Shown here one piece after another: positions 1 through 7,083 of a stretch of 11,005 bases of DNA (its first letter is position 1; the number at the start of each line of letters is the position of its first letter). Made by a program: the position numbers and the translations under genes. The notes under the pieces were generated by a model. It was not told the DNA's origin. It was given only the letters and a program-made list of their open reading frames with translations, and searched no databases. The DNA comes from Bdellovibrionaceae bacterium UBA2466 (lineage in GTDB: Bacteria; Bdellovibrionota; FAC87; UBA2466). Where the stretch lies: positions 1-11,005 of the forward strand of contig DDPO01000012.1 in NCBI GenBank assembly GCA_002342225.1. The letters are read 5' to 3'.

Positions 1-96
1 TACTGGAGCTTAGGATGGAGCCCAGTACCCACTCGAGCCCCCAAATATTGGGGAGTAGATTCTCGCAATCGCTCCTGTGAATATTTTAAAGACTAA
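1..96 (+). CDS. Possible C-terminal fragment of an upstream-entering gene
   Basis: Frame 1 is open from the first base to a TAA at 94-96, giving 31 residues that end in CEYFKD and are rich in Trp, Tyr, Pro and Arg. The TAA overlaps the TAG of the minus-strand gene (93-95 read in reverse), a common geometry for convergent bacterial genes, and this is the main support. Against it, 96 open bases are not rare by chance, and the minus strand downstream of the neighbouring stop is also open in one frame. No family can be recognised from so short a tail. Confidence 0.25.
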   Translation, partial: YWSLGWSPVPTRAPKYWGVDSRNRSCEYFKD

Positions 97-1316
97 GGGC
101 AACCTGGAATTTTTCTTTCACCCTTGAAATGTGCGAGATATTTTAAATACTCTGTAGAAATAACCTCGGGCACTATCCCATCATTGCTCCAAGATTTAAT
201 GGGGCTTCCATTCGGTGAAATCAAAAGCACATGAAAACCTGATTCCGAGTGCCCCAAAAGACCTGGCATAATGTCATCCACTGAATTGGTTTCAGTTAAA
301 AACTCGCGGTGAGAGTCCAAAGCTTTCTGCACATCTATTTTTTTATCATCACTCATGTACTGATTGGCCCACTCGACTCTATCTCGATTGGCTTCATTGA
401 CTCCTACAGAAAAATCTTTTTCATCTATTAAAATAGATAGGGAACATTGCTCTTCAAAATCTTTGACCAATTTATTTTCGAGTACTTTTTTCACCGAGGG
501 CAAAAGTTCATCCGATTTTTTTAGAAGTTCTTTTTCAGCCATATAAGTGACATAGGGGGGGATAAAAGTATCAGCGACCTCGTTAGCGAGCTGAGCCCCT
601 CTTCGAGCCCCCTCTTCCCTGCCTTTTTGTCGTCCAATCCCTTCCATGACTCCAAAGATATCTTTAAAAATAGGAAGTCCGTATTCTCGGCCTTTCTCTG
701 CACCAATTTGAGCCCCACGGCGAGCCCCCTCTCTTCGGCCCCTCATAATGGCTCTCTCTCTTTCTAATCTCGCCTCTTCCAAACCAGCTTCTAACCGAGC
801 TTTATAGAGCGGTCTCGCGTCGGCTAAAATCACAAGTCTTAAATCATCCAATTTTCCCATCTGGGTCTTAAATTTTTTCCAAGCATTTCCAGCCCCTTCA
901 CTCCATGCATCGTAGATAAGAGTCCCCGTATGGTCTTTGACCGACTCGTAAATACGACCCGTTCTTCGCTCCTGCCACACAGGCTTTGCAAACTCAGCTA
1001 GAAATTTAAGAACTCGATCCTTGGAATCAGCGGAAGCAATAATGACCAAAGTGGGTCTTTTACCTTCAGCTTCTCCTAGTCGAATTTTCTTTCCGCGAAA
1101 ATCCACCAATTTGGGATCAAACTCTTTTTCATCATCCGGACACACTTCTTGTATCGGCCTTGCTTCAACGGTGCCTATACGCTCAACAGGAGAGACCAAT
1201 TCTGTCTGCCCTCGATGACTACCTCGCTCTGTTGCCGTGTTATCACCCCAACTGAAACAACTGTAATTACTCAGAAAAACTAAAAGGATTCTTAATAAAA
1301 TGGATTTCGACACCAT
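93..1316 (-). CDS. Exported protein of unknown function, thioredoxin-like outline with two GxxxG repeat helices
   Basis: This 407-residue protein is not one I recognise. Residues 1-24 look like a Sec signal peptide (basic start, hydrophobic ILLRILLVFL, probable cut near SWG/DN); C20 has no proper lipobox, so a lipoprotein is unlikely. Residues 89-97 (TLVIIASAD), 158-166 (LRLVILADA), 293-303 (LSILIDEKDFS) and 361-376 (FHVLLISPNG, then KSW) read like the strands of a thioredoxin or YtfJ/TlpA-type fold. There is no CxxC pair and no obvious cis-Pro, so a redox function is not supported. A long charged insert (about 167-290) carries glycine every fourth residue at 193-213 and again at 228-240, resembling the GxxxG segments of FliH/YscL. 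The ATG at 1314-1316 is used; GGGA lies 6 bases upstream and an AAGGA lies further away. Coding status is well supported, but fold and function are only suggestions. Confidence 0.8.
   Translation of the reverse strand: MVSKSILLRILLVFLSNYSCFSWGDNTATERGSHRGQTELVSPVERIGTVEARPIQEVCPDDEKEFDPKLVDFRGKKIRLGEAEGKRPTLVIIASADSKDRVLKFLAEFAKPVWQERRTGRIYESVKDHTGTLIYDAWSEGAGNAWKKFKTQMGKLDDLRLVILADARPLYKARLEAGLEEARLERERAIMRGRREGARRGAQIGAEKGREYGLPIFKDIFGVMEGIGRQKGREEGARRGAQLANEVADTFIPPYVTYMAEKELLKKSDELLPSVKKVLENKLVKDFEEQCSLSILIDEKDFSVGVNEANRDRVEWANQYMSDDKKIDVQKALDSHREFLTETNSVDDIMPGLLGHSESGFHVLLISPNGSPIKSWSNDGIVPEVISTEYLKYLAHFKGERKIPGCP
591..614 (-). repeat. Internal coding repeat, copy 2 (EGARRGAQ)
   Basis: This 24-base segment encodes residues 235-242 of the exported protein. 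It matches bases 708-731 at 20 of 24 positions and encodes the same eight residues, EGARRGAQ. The match fits a diverged internal duplication or strong selection on a GxxxG helix. Confidence 0.7.
708..731 (-). repeat. Internal coding repeat, copy 1 (EGARRGAQ)
   Basis: This segment encodes residues 196-203 of the exported protein and is the partner of bases 591-614. It lies in the stricter of the two GxxxG runs, where six glycines (193, 197, 201, 205, 209, 213) are each four residues apart. Confidence 0.7.
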
Positions 1317-1363
1317 AGCTTATCCCACTTCCTTATTTCCGAAGCCCTAAAGCTCACGAGGAA

Positions 1364-1393
1364 ATAGCAGGAGAGATGCCACTAGACTGTCAA
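1364..1393 (-). promoter_or_regulatory. Weak sigma70-like promoter candidate for the exported-protein gene
   Basis: Read on the minus strand, a perfect TTGACA (1388-1393) is followed after 18 bases by TGCTAT (1364-1369), a poor -10 match. The start codon at 1316 is about 40 bases downstream of the predicted transcription start. The -35 element is the only strong part. Confidence 0.3.
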
Positions 1394-1479
1394 AACATTA
1401 AACATTTTTGGAAGAAAAAAAATCATCGGGGGACCAGGAAATTTGCTCAACCACTTCTCGCCAAAGCGCAAGTAATGCG

Positions 1480-1499
1480 TGGGGCTTATCCCTGCCCCA
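1480..1499. other. GC-rich hairpin in the 240-base gap (possible transcript end)
   Basis: TGGGGC and GCCCCA form a perfect 6-bp inverted repeat around an 8-base loop. On the minus strand it lies 58-77 bases past the stop of the beta-barrel gene, where a terminator would be expected, but no T-run follows, so it is not a standard intrinsic terminator. The rest of 1317-1556 holds no convincing gene; the plus-strand ORF 1376-1573 there has no ribosome binding site or recognisable motif. Confidence 0.35.
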
Positions 1500-1556
1500 A
1501 AGTGTTTGAACCAATCTTTCTGATCCCCCAATTGTTCTGGTTAGGAGAAGAACTTT

Positions 1557-2297
1557 TCAGAGTGAAATTTTAAGAGTACCCATCAATCGGATCATCGCCG
1601 TATCCATCGCGGCAGGCTCTTCATACCCTCGCGAAGCATAACCACCACTGCTAAGAACTTGTGGTCTGTTAAACATGGGAACGATGTAACTTCCTCTGGC
1701 ACCCAAAGCGACTTGATTACTCAAAGCCACTTCGGCACCCGCGATCGCTTGCCCAGCCCCAACGGTGCGATCATATGTTGTCATCGAGTCGATACCATAG
1801 GTCATATTTTGATAAGTGACTCCAAGTACCCCACCCCCCAAGTAGGTCTGAACGAGCCCCTTCGTTAAATAGACCTTAGCCGAACCACCGTAAGTGTACT
1901 GGGTAAAATTATGCCCATAATTTGAGTAGCTAATATAGTAACGCCCTTGCCCTACTTCTGCTTCGATTGATAAATGCGAGATAATTGAGAGTTCAACCGC
2001 AACTCCAAGTGTGTAATTGTTGCGGATATGCCCATTCCATCTCCCCTGATAAATCGTTCCTCCCACCATGGGCGTTAGAGATATTCCAACTGTGTTTGTG
2101 GACTGTTTGGCCTCCGTTTGAATCTTCATGTCCGAAGACCGACTGCTCGCAACTTCAGTGCTGATATCAGAAGTTTGCTTACTGGATTGTTTTATTGGCT
2201 TTGGATTTGTGAGTGGGGCGGTATCATCCCCGAAAACCGTTGCGGCTTTTAAAACAAAACTTACGGCAAAAACGAATACTAAAAACACTTTCTTCAT
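1557..2297 (-). CDS. Outer-membrane beta-barrel protein
   Basis: This 246-residue protein starts at MKKVFLVFVF. Residues 1-23 form a clear signal peptide with a likely cut at VFG/DD. Residues 24-69 are a Ser/Thr/Lys-rich, low-complexity linker. From about 70 to the end the chain alternates aromatic, polar and Gly residues, as in short beta-barrels of the OmpA/OMP_b-brl type, and ends in a strand (MIRLMGTLKISL). Tyr is abundant between 119 and 170. The ATG at 2295-2297 is preferred because AGGGGGA lies directly upstream; the in-frame ATG at 2313-2315 would add six residues (MFLGGR) translated from the ribosome binding site itself. The gene is divergent from the methyltransferase gene and shares its regulatory region. 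The ligand or role cannot be told. The class call is fairly safe. Confidence 0.85.
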   Translation of the reverse strand: MKKVFLVFVFAVSFVLKAATVFGDDTAPLTNPKPIKQSSKQTSDISTEVASSRSSDMKIQTEAKQSTNTVGISLTPMVGGTIYQGRWNGHIRNNYTLGVAVELSIISHLSIEAEVGQGRYYISYSNYGHNFTQYTYGGSAKVYLTKGLVQTYLGGGVLGVTYQNMTYGIDSMTTYDRTVGAGQAIAGAEVALSNQVALGARGSYIVPMFNRPQVLSSGGYASRGYEEPAAMDTAMIRLMGTLKISL

Positions 2298-2300
2298 TCT

Positions 2301-2307
2301 TCCCCCT
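2301..2307 (-). promoter_or_regulatory. Ribosome binding site that sets the barrel-gene start
   Basis: On the minus strand this reads AGGGGGA, three bases before the ATG at 2297. It is the reason for preferring the inner start codon. It is a G-only core rather than a canonical GGAGG. Confidence 0.6.
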
Positions 2308-2340
2308 AAGAACATAAATCGAGTGAAAGCTCCTTAAGCG

Positions 2341-2357
2341 AAGTGTGTGCCACACTT
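2341..2357. promoter_or_regulatory. 17-bp inverted repeat, possible operator or leader hairpin
   Basis: AAGTGTG and CACACTT form a perfect 7-bp inverted repeat around TGC. It sits between the putative -10 element (2377-2382) and the start of the beta-barrel gene, so it could be a repressor site or an mRNA hairpin in the 5' leader. The cognate regulator is unknown. Confidence 0.45.
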
Positions 2358-2376
2358 GAGAAAAATAGCATAAACC

Positions 2377-2382
2377 ATTGTA
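2377..2382 (-). promoter_or_regulatory. -10 element candidate for the beta-barrel gene
   Basis: The minus strand reads TACAAT, one mismatch from TATAAT, about 80 bases before the chosen start codon. No good -35 hexamer lies 16-18 bases upstream; TTGTCA is 21 bases away. The call rests on the -10 match and position only. Confidence 0.25.
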
Positions 2383-2423
2383 TTCACTGATTTTTCCGTC
2401 CAGTGACAAAACTGGCTAAATGT

Positions 2424-2437
2424 TCGACAGCTGTCGA
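2424..2437. promoter_or_regulatory. Perfect 14-bp palindrome, probable protein-binding site
   Basis: TCGACAGCTGTCGA is a perfect palindrome in the divergent region between the barrel gene and the methyltransferase gene. It pairs a GACAG half-site with CTGTC, and GACAG appears again at 2445-2449. A TCTTTTT run follows it, so a short terminator-like hairpin is possible, but no upstream plus-strand gene would use it. Confidence 0.5.
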
Positions 2438-2498
2438 TCTTTTTGACAGTTTTAATTCATAAATTTTTTTCTAGCGATGATTCAATGATTTAGCTTGC

Positions 2499-2534
2499 TG
2501 TCTAACTTTTTTACAGGTGTCAAAATATTAGACA
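2499..2534. promoter_or_regulatory. Spaced inverted repeat TGTCTAA / TTAGACA upstream of the methyltransferase gene
   Basis: TGTCTAA (2499-2505) and TTAGACA (2528-2534) are perfect 7-base inverse complements 22 bases apart. The right arm is also part of the near-palindrome TGTCAAAATATTAGACA (2518-2534). The sites end 35 bases before the putative -10 element at 2569, so a bound protein could overlap or flank the polymerase site. Confidence 0.45.
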
Positions 2535-2568
2535 TTGGCAATCGCTAGGACTTCAATTCATTTTGCTG

Positions 2569-2574
2569 TATAGT
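2569..2574 (+). promoter_or_regulatory. -10 element TATAGT of the methyltransferase gene
   Basis: TATAGT is one mismatch from consensus and is preceded directly by TG. No convincing -35 is seen at normal spacing, so an activator may be needed. Transcription would begin near 2580-2582, only a few bases before the ATG at 2585, predicting a near-leaderless mRNA. Confidence 0.4.
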
Positions 2575-2584
2575 GCGCGGCCAG

Positions 2585-3313
2585 ATGGAACAGTCTAACA
2601 ACAAAAGTAAAAAGCGTTTTGCTTTTGAGAAGCCAAAACTAAAACTCGAAACGACAACTCTTTGGGAGTACCCGTCTCAACATTATGGTAAATCCCAACA
2701 AGGGGACAAAGAGTACGTCGGGGCGACACCTTCGTATGTTATTTGGAATCTCTTGCAGCGCTACACTCGCGAAAACGATGTTGTAATAGACCCTTTCTGT
2801 GGAAGCGGAACAACGCTAGACGTTTGCAAGGACTTAAATAGACAAGGATTAGGTTTCGATATTGCCCCTTATCGTGAAGATATTCTCAAAGGTGATGCTA
2901 GAAAACTTCCAGTGAAAGGTAACTCAGTAGATTTTGTTTTTATGGATCCGCCCTATTCAAACCATATTAAGTACTCAGGAGATCCTCAATGTATCGGTGA
3001 ACTGGATGCTAGAACCCCACTTTACTATGAAGCCATGGAAAAAGTATTTGCAGAGAGCTTCCGAATATTAAAAAACCGACGCTATTTTGCACTTTATGTG
3101 AGTGACTCTTTTAAAAAGGGAAAACCGTTCTGCCCAATTGGATTCGAACTGTTTCAACGCCTGCAAAAACACTTTAAACCCATCGATATCATCTCAGTGG
3201 TACGTCATAATCGAACCCTAAAAAGAAATCACTGGCACACTTCAGCCATCGAAGGAAATTATTTTCTGCGAGGTTTCAACTATCTTTTCATTATGAAAAA
3301 AGAGGTTCTTTAA
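2585..3313 (+). CDS. Site-specific DNA methyltransferase, N6-adenine/N4-cytosine type, apparently orphan
   Basis: The 242-residue product should transfer a methyl group from S-adenosylmethionine to an exocyclic amino group of A or C in DNA. Motif X-like residues (YVGATPSYVI, 44-53) precede motif I (DPFCGSGTT, 69-77), an acidic strand end (GFDI, 90-93), GDAR (103-106) and the catalytic motif IV DPPY (121-124). The order X-I-IV, with little room between I and IV, puts any target-recognition part after residue 125, unlike the common beta-class order. DPPY leans toward N6-adenine. The ATG at 2585 is preferred over an in-frame GTG at 2573, which overlaps the likely -10 element and would add MRGQ; neither has a clear ribosome binding site. 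No restriction endonuclease or specificity subunit lies nearby. An RNA methyltransferase is a less likely alternative. Confidence 0.85.
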   Translation: MEQSNNKSKKRFAFEKPKLKLETTTLWEYPSQHYGKSQQGDKEYVGATPSYVIWNLLQRYTRENDVVIDPFCGSGTTLDVCKDLNRQGLGFDIAPYREDILKGDARKLPVKGNSVDFVFMDPPYSNHIKYSGDPQCIGELDARTPLYYEAMEKVFAESFRILKNRRYFALYVSDSFKKGKPFCPIGFELFQRLQKHFKPIDIISVVRHNRTLKRNHWHTSAIEGNYFLRGFNYLFIMKKEVL

Positions 3314-3315
3314 AA

Positions 3316-6300
3316 TCACGAGCAACCTGACGTAGAACCGCAGCTGACACATCTTAAGCAGGTTCCCCCGCGGACTAAAGTAAACTGTCCACACTCGCCG
3401 CAAGGATCTCCTTCATAGCCTTTTGTTTTGGCTAGTCTTGATGCCAAAGCCAGATCATCTGACCACTCTTCGCTGGTAATCACCATGTCGGTCTCACTGT
3501 GAATAGCCAATTGAGCACTTCCAGACTCTCTCACCATTTCTAGTCCCCCTCCTGCAGACATTGAGACTCCTACGGAGGCCGCCGCGTTATAACTGACTGC
3601 CATCTCCTCTTGCGGAGGAACATGAACAAGATCCGTTCTTCCTAAGTAATTCATAGCAATATCTCTGAAGATAAAATCGATAATTGAAGAACAGAACTTA
3701 ATATTGTCATGGTCACTCACATGACCATTGGGTTCGAATCTAAAGAGATTAAATTTATTAACATACTCTTCCAAAGGAACACCGTACTGAAGACCTAGTG
3801 AGACAGCTATCGCAAAAGCGTTCATTAAACTTCGGTAGGCTGCTCCTTCTTTGTACATATCGACAAAAATCTCTCCGAGTGTTCCGTCTTCATACTCTCC
3901 GGTTCTCAAATAGACTCTCTGACCTCCGATAGTAGCTTTGACAGTGTAGCCAAACCTCTTTTTGGGTAACTCTCTACGAATCGATCTTCGGACAATCTTC
4001 TCAGTAATTTGCCTGATATCGTTGCGATTGATTTCAATAGTTTCATCAAGGCTCTCTTCTTCACTCAATTGACCAAATACATTACTGGCCATTTGAGCAT
4101 TGAGAGGCTGACTTAATTTCGAGCCGTCTCGATAAATGGACACAGCTTTTAGCATTTTCTTCCAGCTCGTAAGATAGGCATTTGAAATCTCTTCAACAGT
4201 CGCTTCATTCGGCATGTTGATTGTCTTGCTAATCGCTCCGCTGATGAAGGGCTGAGCCGCCGCCATGGTATCAATGTGGGTTATCGCTGAAAGATACCTT
4301 TGACCATATTTTCCACACTTATTGGCACAATCAAAAATCGGGTAGTGTTCTTCTCGAAGCCCTGGAGCCCCCTCGATGGTCATCGTACCAAACACATGCT
4401 TATTGGCTTCTTCAATTTCGTCATCACTGAATTCTAGCTTTTTCAACAAACTGAAGCTTGGATCCCCTAGCTCAGTGCCAGTGACTCCCAATGTTTCTCG
4501 GCAAAAAGCTTCACCGATTACAAAGGGAGTCACCACATACTGGAGGTCAAAGCCCGTGGCAATCGAGCTTTCTATTTTTTTAAGCACCTCAGGGGTAAAA
4601 CCTTTCTTTAATAACGATTCATGATTAATAGTCGGAGAATCTTTAAGCGTCGCGTGGCCTACACAATATTTCACGATAGATTCTACTTCCGCTTGAGCAT
4701 ATCCGAGATTTCTAAGAGCTCTCGGAACCGATTGGTTGATGATTCTAAAATATCCTCCACCCGCAAGTTTTTTAAATTTCACGAGGGAAAAGTCAGGCTC
4801 AATTCCAGTGGTATCGCAGTCCATGATAAGCCCAATAGTTCCAGTGGGAGCAACAACAGACACTTGAGCGTTTCTAAAACCAAACTCATTTCCAAGAGTG
4901 AGAGCTTCATCCCACACTCTTTTAGAAGCTTCTAACAACTCTTTCGGAACCAAGTCCCATTGAAGTGGTTGAGGGATGATGGAAAGCCCCTCATACTCTT
5001 TGGCTGGAGAACCCGTAGCGGCTCGTCGATGATTTCGAATCACTCGAAGCATTGAGTCTCGGTTCGGTTTGTATTTCGCAAAAGCTCCAAGACACTGTGC
5101 CATTTCTGCAGATGTGGCATAGGCCTCACCGGTCAAAATAGAAGTGAGCACCCCTGTCATCGAAAGCGCTTTCGGACTTCCATACGAAAGCCCCATCGAC
5201 ATCAAGAGAGCTCCTAAGTTGGCATAGCCCAATCCTAAAGTTCGATAGTCATAACTGTTTTGAGCAATTGCGCGACTTGGGTACTGTGCCATGAGCACAC
5301 TGATCTCAAGGACAATTGTCCACAAACGGCAAGCATGACGATAGCTTTCGACATCGAACCGGCCCGATTCATCGTCGTAAAATTTAATAAGATTTAAACT
5401 CGCAAGATTACAAGCAGTATCATCAAGAAACATGTATTCCGAACAGGGGTTTGAAGCATTAATTCTGCCTTCAGCCGGACATGTGTGCCATTCATTAATC
5501 GTTGTGTCGCATTGAATGCCTGGATCAGCACTCGACCAAGTTGCATAAGCAACTTTTTCCCACAAATCTTGGGCTATAATCTCTTTGGCAACTTTTTTAT
5601 TTGTGCGATATCGCAAACTCCAAGTGCCATCGTTCTCAAGTTTTTCAAAAAACTCATTAGGAATACGAATCGAGTTGTTTGAATTTTGCCCGCTCACAGT
5701 GGCATAAGCTTCGCTCTGCCAATCCACATCGTACTCAGGAAAATCTATTTCGGTTTCACCTTGCTGAGCTAATTGCAAAACACGAGCAATAGCACTATCG
5801 GGAATTTTCACTGCTCTGGCTGCAAGAATTTCCTTTTTTAGAGTTTTATTTTTTTGAACATCTGTCTCTATGGTCTCTCCTTTGAAACAAGCTTTGTGGA
5901 CCTTAGTAAGGTGCTCTTTGATCATCTTTGAACCCGCTACAAGAGCAGCTACTTTCTGTTCCTCGATCACTTTCCAATCAATGAAATTTTCGATCTCGGG
6001 ATGATCGAGATCTAAACAAACCATCTTCGCTGCACGACGAGTGGTACCTCCGCTTTTGATAGCCCCGGCTGCTCTATCACCAATTTTTAGAAAGGACATT
6101 AAACCGCTCGATCGGCCGCCGCCCGTCAATTTTTCACCTTCACCACGGAGTCGACTGAAATTAGTTCCTGTGCCAGAGCCATACTTAAATAATCGAGCCT
6201 CACGAATCCAAAGATCCATCACCCCATCTTCGTTCACTAGATCGTCATTCACACTCTGAATGAAACAGGCGTGAGGTTGGGGGTGCTCGTAAGCACTTTC

Positions 6301-6804
6301 AGAAGCTTTGAGTTTTCCCGTTTTAGGATCCACATAGCTGTGCCCTTGAGCAGGTCCATTAATCCCGTAAGCATAGTAAAGCCCTGTATTAAACCACTGG
6401 GGACTGTTGGGAGCCGCGATTTGATGGGCCAACATGTAGCAAAGCTCATCATAAAAATGATTAGCATCTTCGTCCCCTTCAAAATACCCGTGACGCTTGC
6501 CCCAATCGGTCCAACATCCGGCCATACGATGAAAAACTTGGCGGCAATCATTTTCACCTCGAGTTTCCCCTTGAGCTCCGGGTACTCCTGCTCTTCTAAA
6601 ATATTTCTGAGCTAAAATATCGGTCGCCACTTGAGACCAAGTTGAAGGAACAACAACATCGTCTTGCGAGAAGACAACCCGTCCATCGGCTTCCTTGATC
6701 TCCGACTTTCGTGTCTCAAACTCAATGCCATCGTAACTGGACTTAAGATTCTTGGTGAAGTGGCGATTAATTTTCACGGGCTCCTCCAGATAATAAAAGG
6801 CCAT
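3316..6804 (-). CDS. nrdJ: Vitamin B12-dependent (class II) ribonucleotide reductase
   Basis: This 1162-residue cytoplasmic enzyme reduces ribonucleotides to deoxyribonucleotides using adenosylcobalamin to generate a thiyl radical. PHACFIQS places the first redox Cys at C180; NPCSE gives the radical Cys C454 with N452 and E456; ACNLASLNL supplies C465, the probable second redox Cys. The phosphate-loop PTGTI is at 653-657 and TINMP at 861-865. The C-terminus carries CGEC (1135-1138) and CLRC (1149-1152) plus C1155 and C1161, the Cys-rich tail known in long NrdJ proteins that relays electrons or binds zinc. Length is normal for this subgroup. No beta subunit gene is present or needed. The ATG at 6802-6804 has no good ribosome binding site and is abutted by a potential stem. 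Its 3' end converges on the methyltransferase gene with a 2-base gap. Confidence 0.97.
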   Translation of the reverse strand: MAFYYLEEPVKINRHFTKNLKSSYDGIEFETRKSEIKEADGRVVFSQDDVVVPSTWSQVATDILAQKYFRRAGVPGAQGETRGENDCRQVFHRMAGCWTDWGKRHGYFEGDEDANHFYDELCYMLAHQIAAPNSPQWFNTGLYYAYGINGPAQGHSYVDPKTGKLKASESAYEHPQPHACFIQSVNDDLVNEDGVMDLWIREARLFKYGSGTGTNFSRLRGEGEKLTGGGRSSGLMSFLKIGDRAAGAIKSGGTTRRAAKMVCLDLDHPEIENFIDWKVIEEQKVAALVAGSKMIKEHLTKVHKACFKGETIETDVQKNKTLKKEILAARAVKIPDSAIARVLQLAQQGETEIDFPEYDVDWQSEAYATVSGQNSNNSIRIPNEFFEKLENDGTWSLRYRTNKKVAKEIIAQDLWEKVAYATWSSADPGIQCDTTINEWHTCPAEGRINASNPCSEYMFLDDTACNLASLNLIKFYDDESGRFDVESYRHACRLWTIVLEISVLMAQYPSRAIAQNSYDYRTLGLGYANLGALLMSMGLSYGSPKALSMTGVLTSILTGEAYATSAEMAQCLGAFAKYKPNRDSMLRVIRNHRRAATGSPAKEYEGLSIIPQPLQWDLVPKELLEASKRVWDEALTLGNEFGFRNAQVSVVAPTGTIGLIMDCDTTGIEPDFSLVKFKKLAGGGYFRIINQSVPRALRNLGYAQAEVESIVKYCVGHATLKDSPTINHESLLKKGFTPEVLKKIESSIATGFDLQYVVTPFVIGEAFCRETLGVTGTELGDPSFSLLKKLEFSDDEIEEANKHVFGTMTIEGAPGLREEHYPIFDCANKCGKYGQRYLSAITHIDTMAAAQPFISGAISKTINMPNEATVEEISNAYLTSWKKMLKAVSIYRDGSKLSQPLNAQMASNVFGQLSEEESLDETIEINRNDIRQITEKIVRRSIRRELPKKRFGYTVKATIGGQRVYLRTGEYEDGTLGEIFVDMYKEGAAYRSLMNAFAIAVSLGLQYGVPLEEYVNKFNLFRFEPNGHVSDHDNIKFCSSIIDFIFRDIAMNYLGRTDLVHVPPQEEMAVSYNAAASVGVSMSAGGGLEMVRESGSAQLAIHSETDMVITSEEWSDDLALASRLAKTKGYEGDPCGECGQFTLVRGGTCLRCVSCGSTSGCS

Positions 6805-6826
6805 GCACTCGAAGTTAAACGAGTAC
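6805..6826 (-). promoter_or_regulatory. Stem-loop abutting the nrdJ start codon
   Basis: On the minus strand GTACTCG and CGAGTGC can pair over 7 bp (one U-G wobble) around an 8-base loop, and the last stem base is next to the ATG. The position normally held by the Shine-Dalgarno sequence is inside the stem. This could limit or regulate initiation. Confidence 0.4.
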
Positions 6827-6890
6827 GGATTCGCGTTTTTACGGCGACTGAAATGCCTTTAAATTTTTGGGAATTGACTACCAGCTTGTT

Positions 6891-6911
6891 GAGTAGAGCG
6901 AATCTCTACCC
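6891..6911 (-). promoter_or_regulatory. Hairpin at the 5' end of the predicted nrdJ transcript
   Basis: GGGTAGAG and CTCTACTC pair over 8 bp (one G-U wobble) around the 5-base loop ATTCG. It begins only a few bases after the predicted transcription start near 6913. It may stabilise the mRNA or act as a control element. No T-run follows, so it is not a terminator. Confidence 0.45.
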
Positions 6912-6920
6912 TATGTTGCC

Positions 6921-6951
6921 ATATTAGCATATACCATACGTTTACGGTCAA
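6921..6951 (-). promoter_or_regulatory. Probable nrdJ promoter
   Basis: On the minus strand TTGACC (6946-6951, one mismatch from TTGACA) is followed by TAATAT (6921-6926) preceded by TGC, an extended -10. The spacer is 19 bases; reading GCTAAT as the -10 gives 17. The predicted start is near 6913, leaving a leader of about 110 bases. The promoter implies nrdJ is not only read from polA. Confidence 0.5.
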
Positions 6952-7001
6952 CGACACTCTCACTACCGATCGCGTCTTAAGCAGGGTATAAACAGCACGT
7001 G

Positions 7002-7018
7002 ATGCGTTAGGTATGCGT
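7002..7018. repeat. Tandem ATGCGT repeat with an 11-bp period
   Basis: ATGCGT occurs at 7002-7007 and 7013-7018, one helical turn apart, about 90-105 bases upstream of the predicted nrdJ transcription start and next to a CACGTG. In-phase repeats upstream of a promoter are typical of activator sites, but two hexamers could also be chance. Confidence 0.3.
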
Positions 7019-7083
7019 GAAACTTACCTTTTTCTTTTGATCATTTGGGTAAAATTGTTTTGCGTCAAATTTTTAAAAAGAAA

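Noticed and set aside
39..53. CCCCAA/TTGGGG hairpin near the window start as a terminator
   Set aside because: No T-run follows on either strand and, if the plus-strand fragment is real, it is coding.
1405..1440. Eight-T run on the minus strand after the barrel gene as an intrinsic terminator
   Set aside because: No inverted repeat lies directly before the run; the nearest GC hairpin is more than 50 bases away.
1376..1573. Small plus-strand ORF of 65 codons in the gap
   Set aside because: No ribosome binding site, no recognisable motif, and it runs antisense into the end of the barrel gene.
2298..2315. Upstream ATG (MFLGGR) for the beta-barrel protein
   Set aside because: It would translate through the G-rich ribosome binding site and put a non-typical head before a normal signal peptide beginning MKK.
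2573..2584. GTG start for the methyltransferase adding MRGQ
   Set aside because: It overlaps the likely -10 TATAGT and has no ribosome binding site; the added residues are not part of any motif.
2585..3313. Restriction-modification system
   Set aside because: No endonuclease, specificity subunit or toxin-like gene adjoins the methyltransferase; the neighbours are a beta-barrel gene and nrdJ.
4621..4935. Plus-strand ORF of 104 codons opposite nrdJ, and other long ORFs inside nrdJ and polA
   Set aside because: They lie entirely within genes with clear catalytic motifs and their translations are low-complexity and unlike known proteins.
6805..7083. Cobalamin riboswitch upstream of B12-dependent nrdJ
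   Set aside because: I looked for the B12-box and the conserved core on the minus strand and saw neither; the leader after the predicted start is also short for that class. A covariance-model search would settle it.
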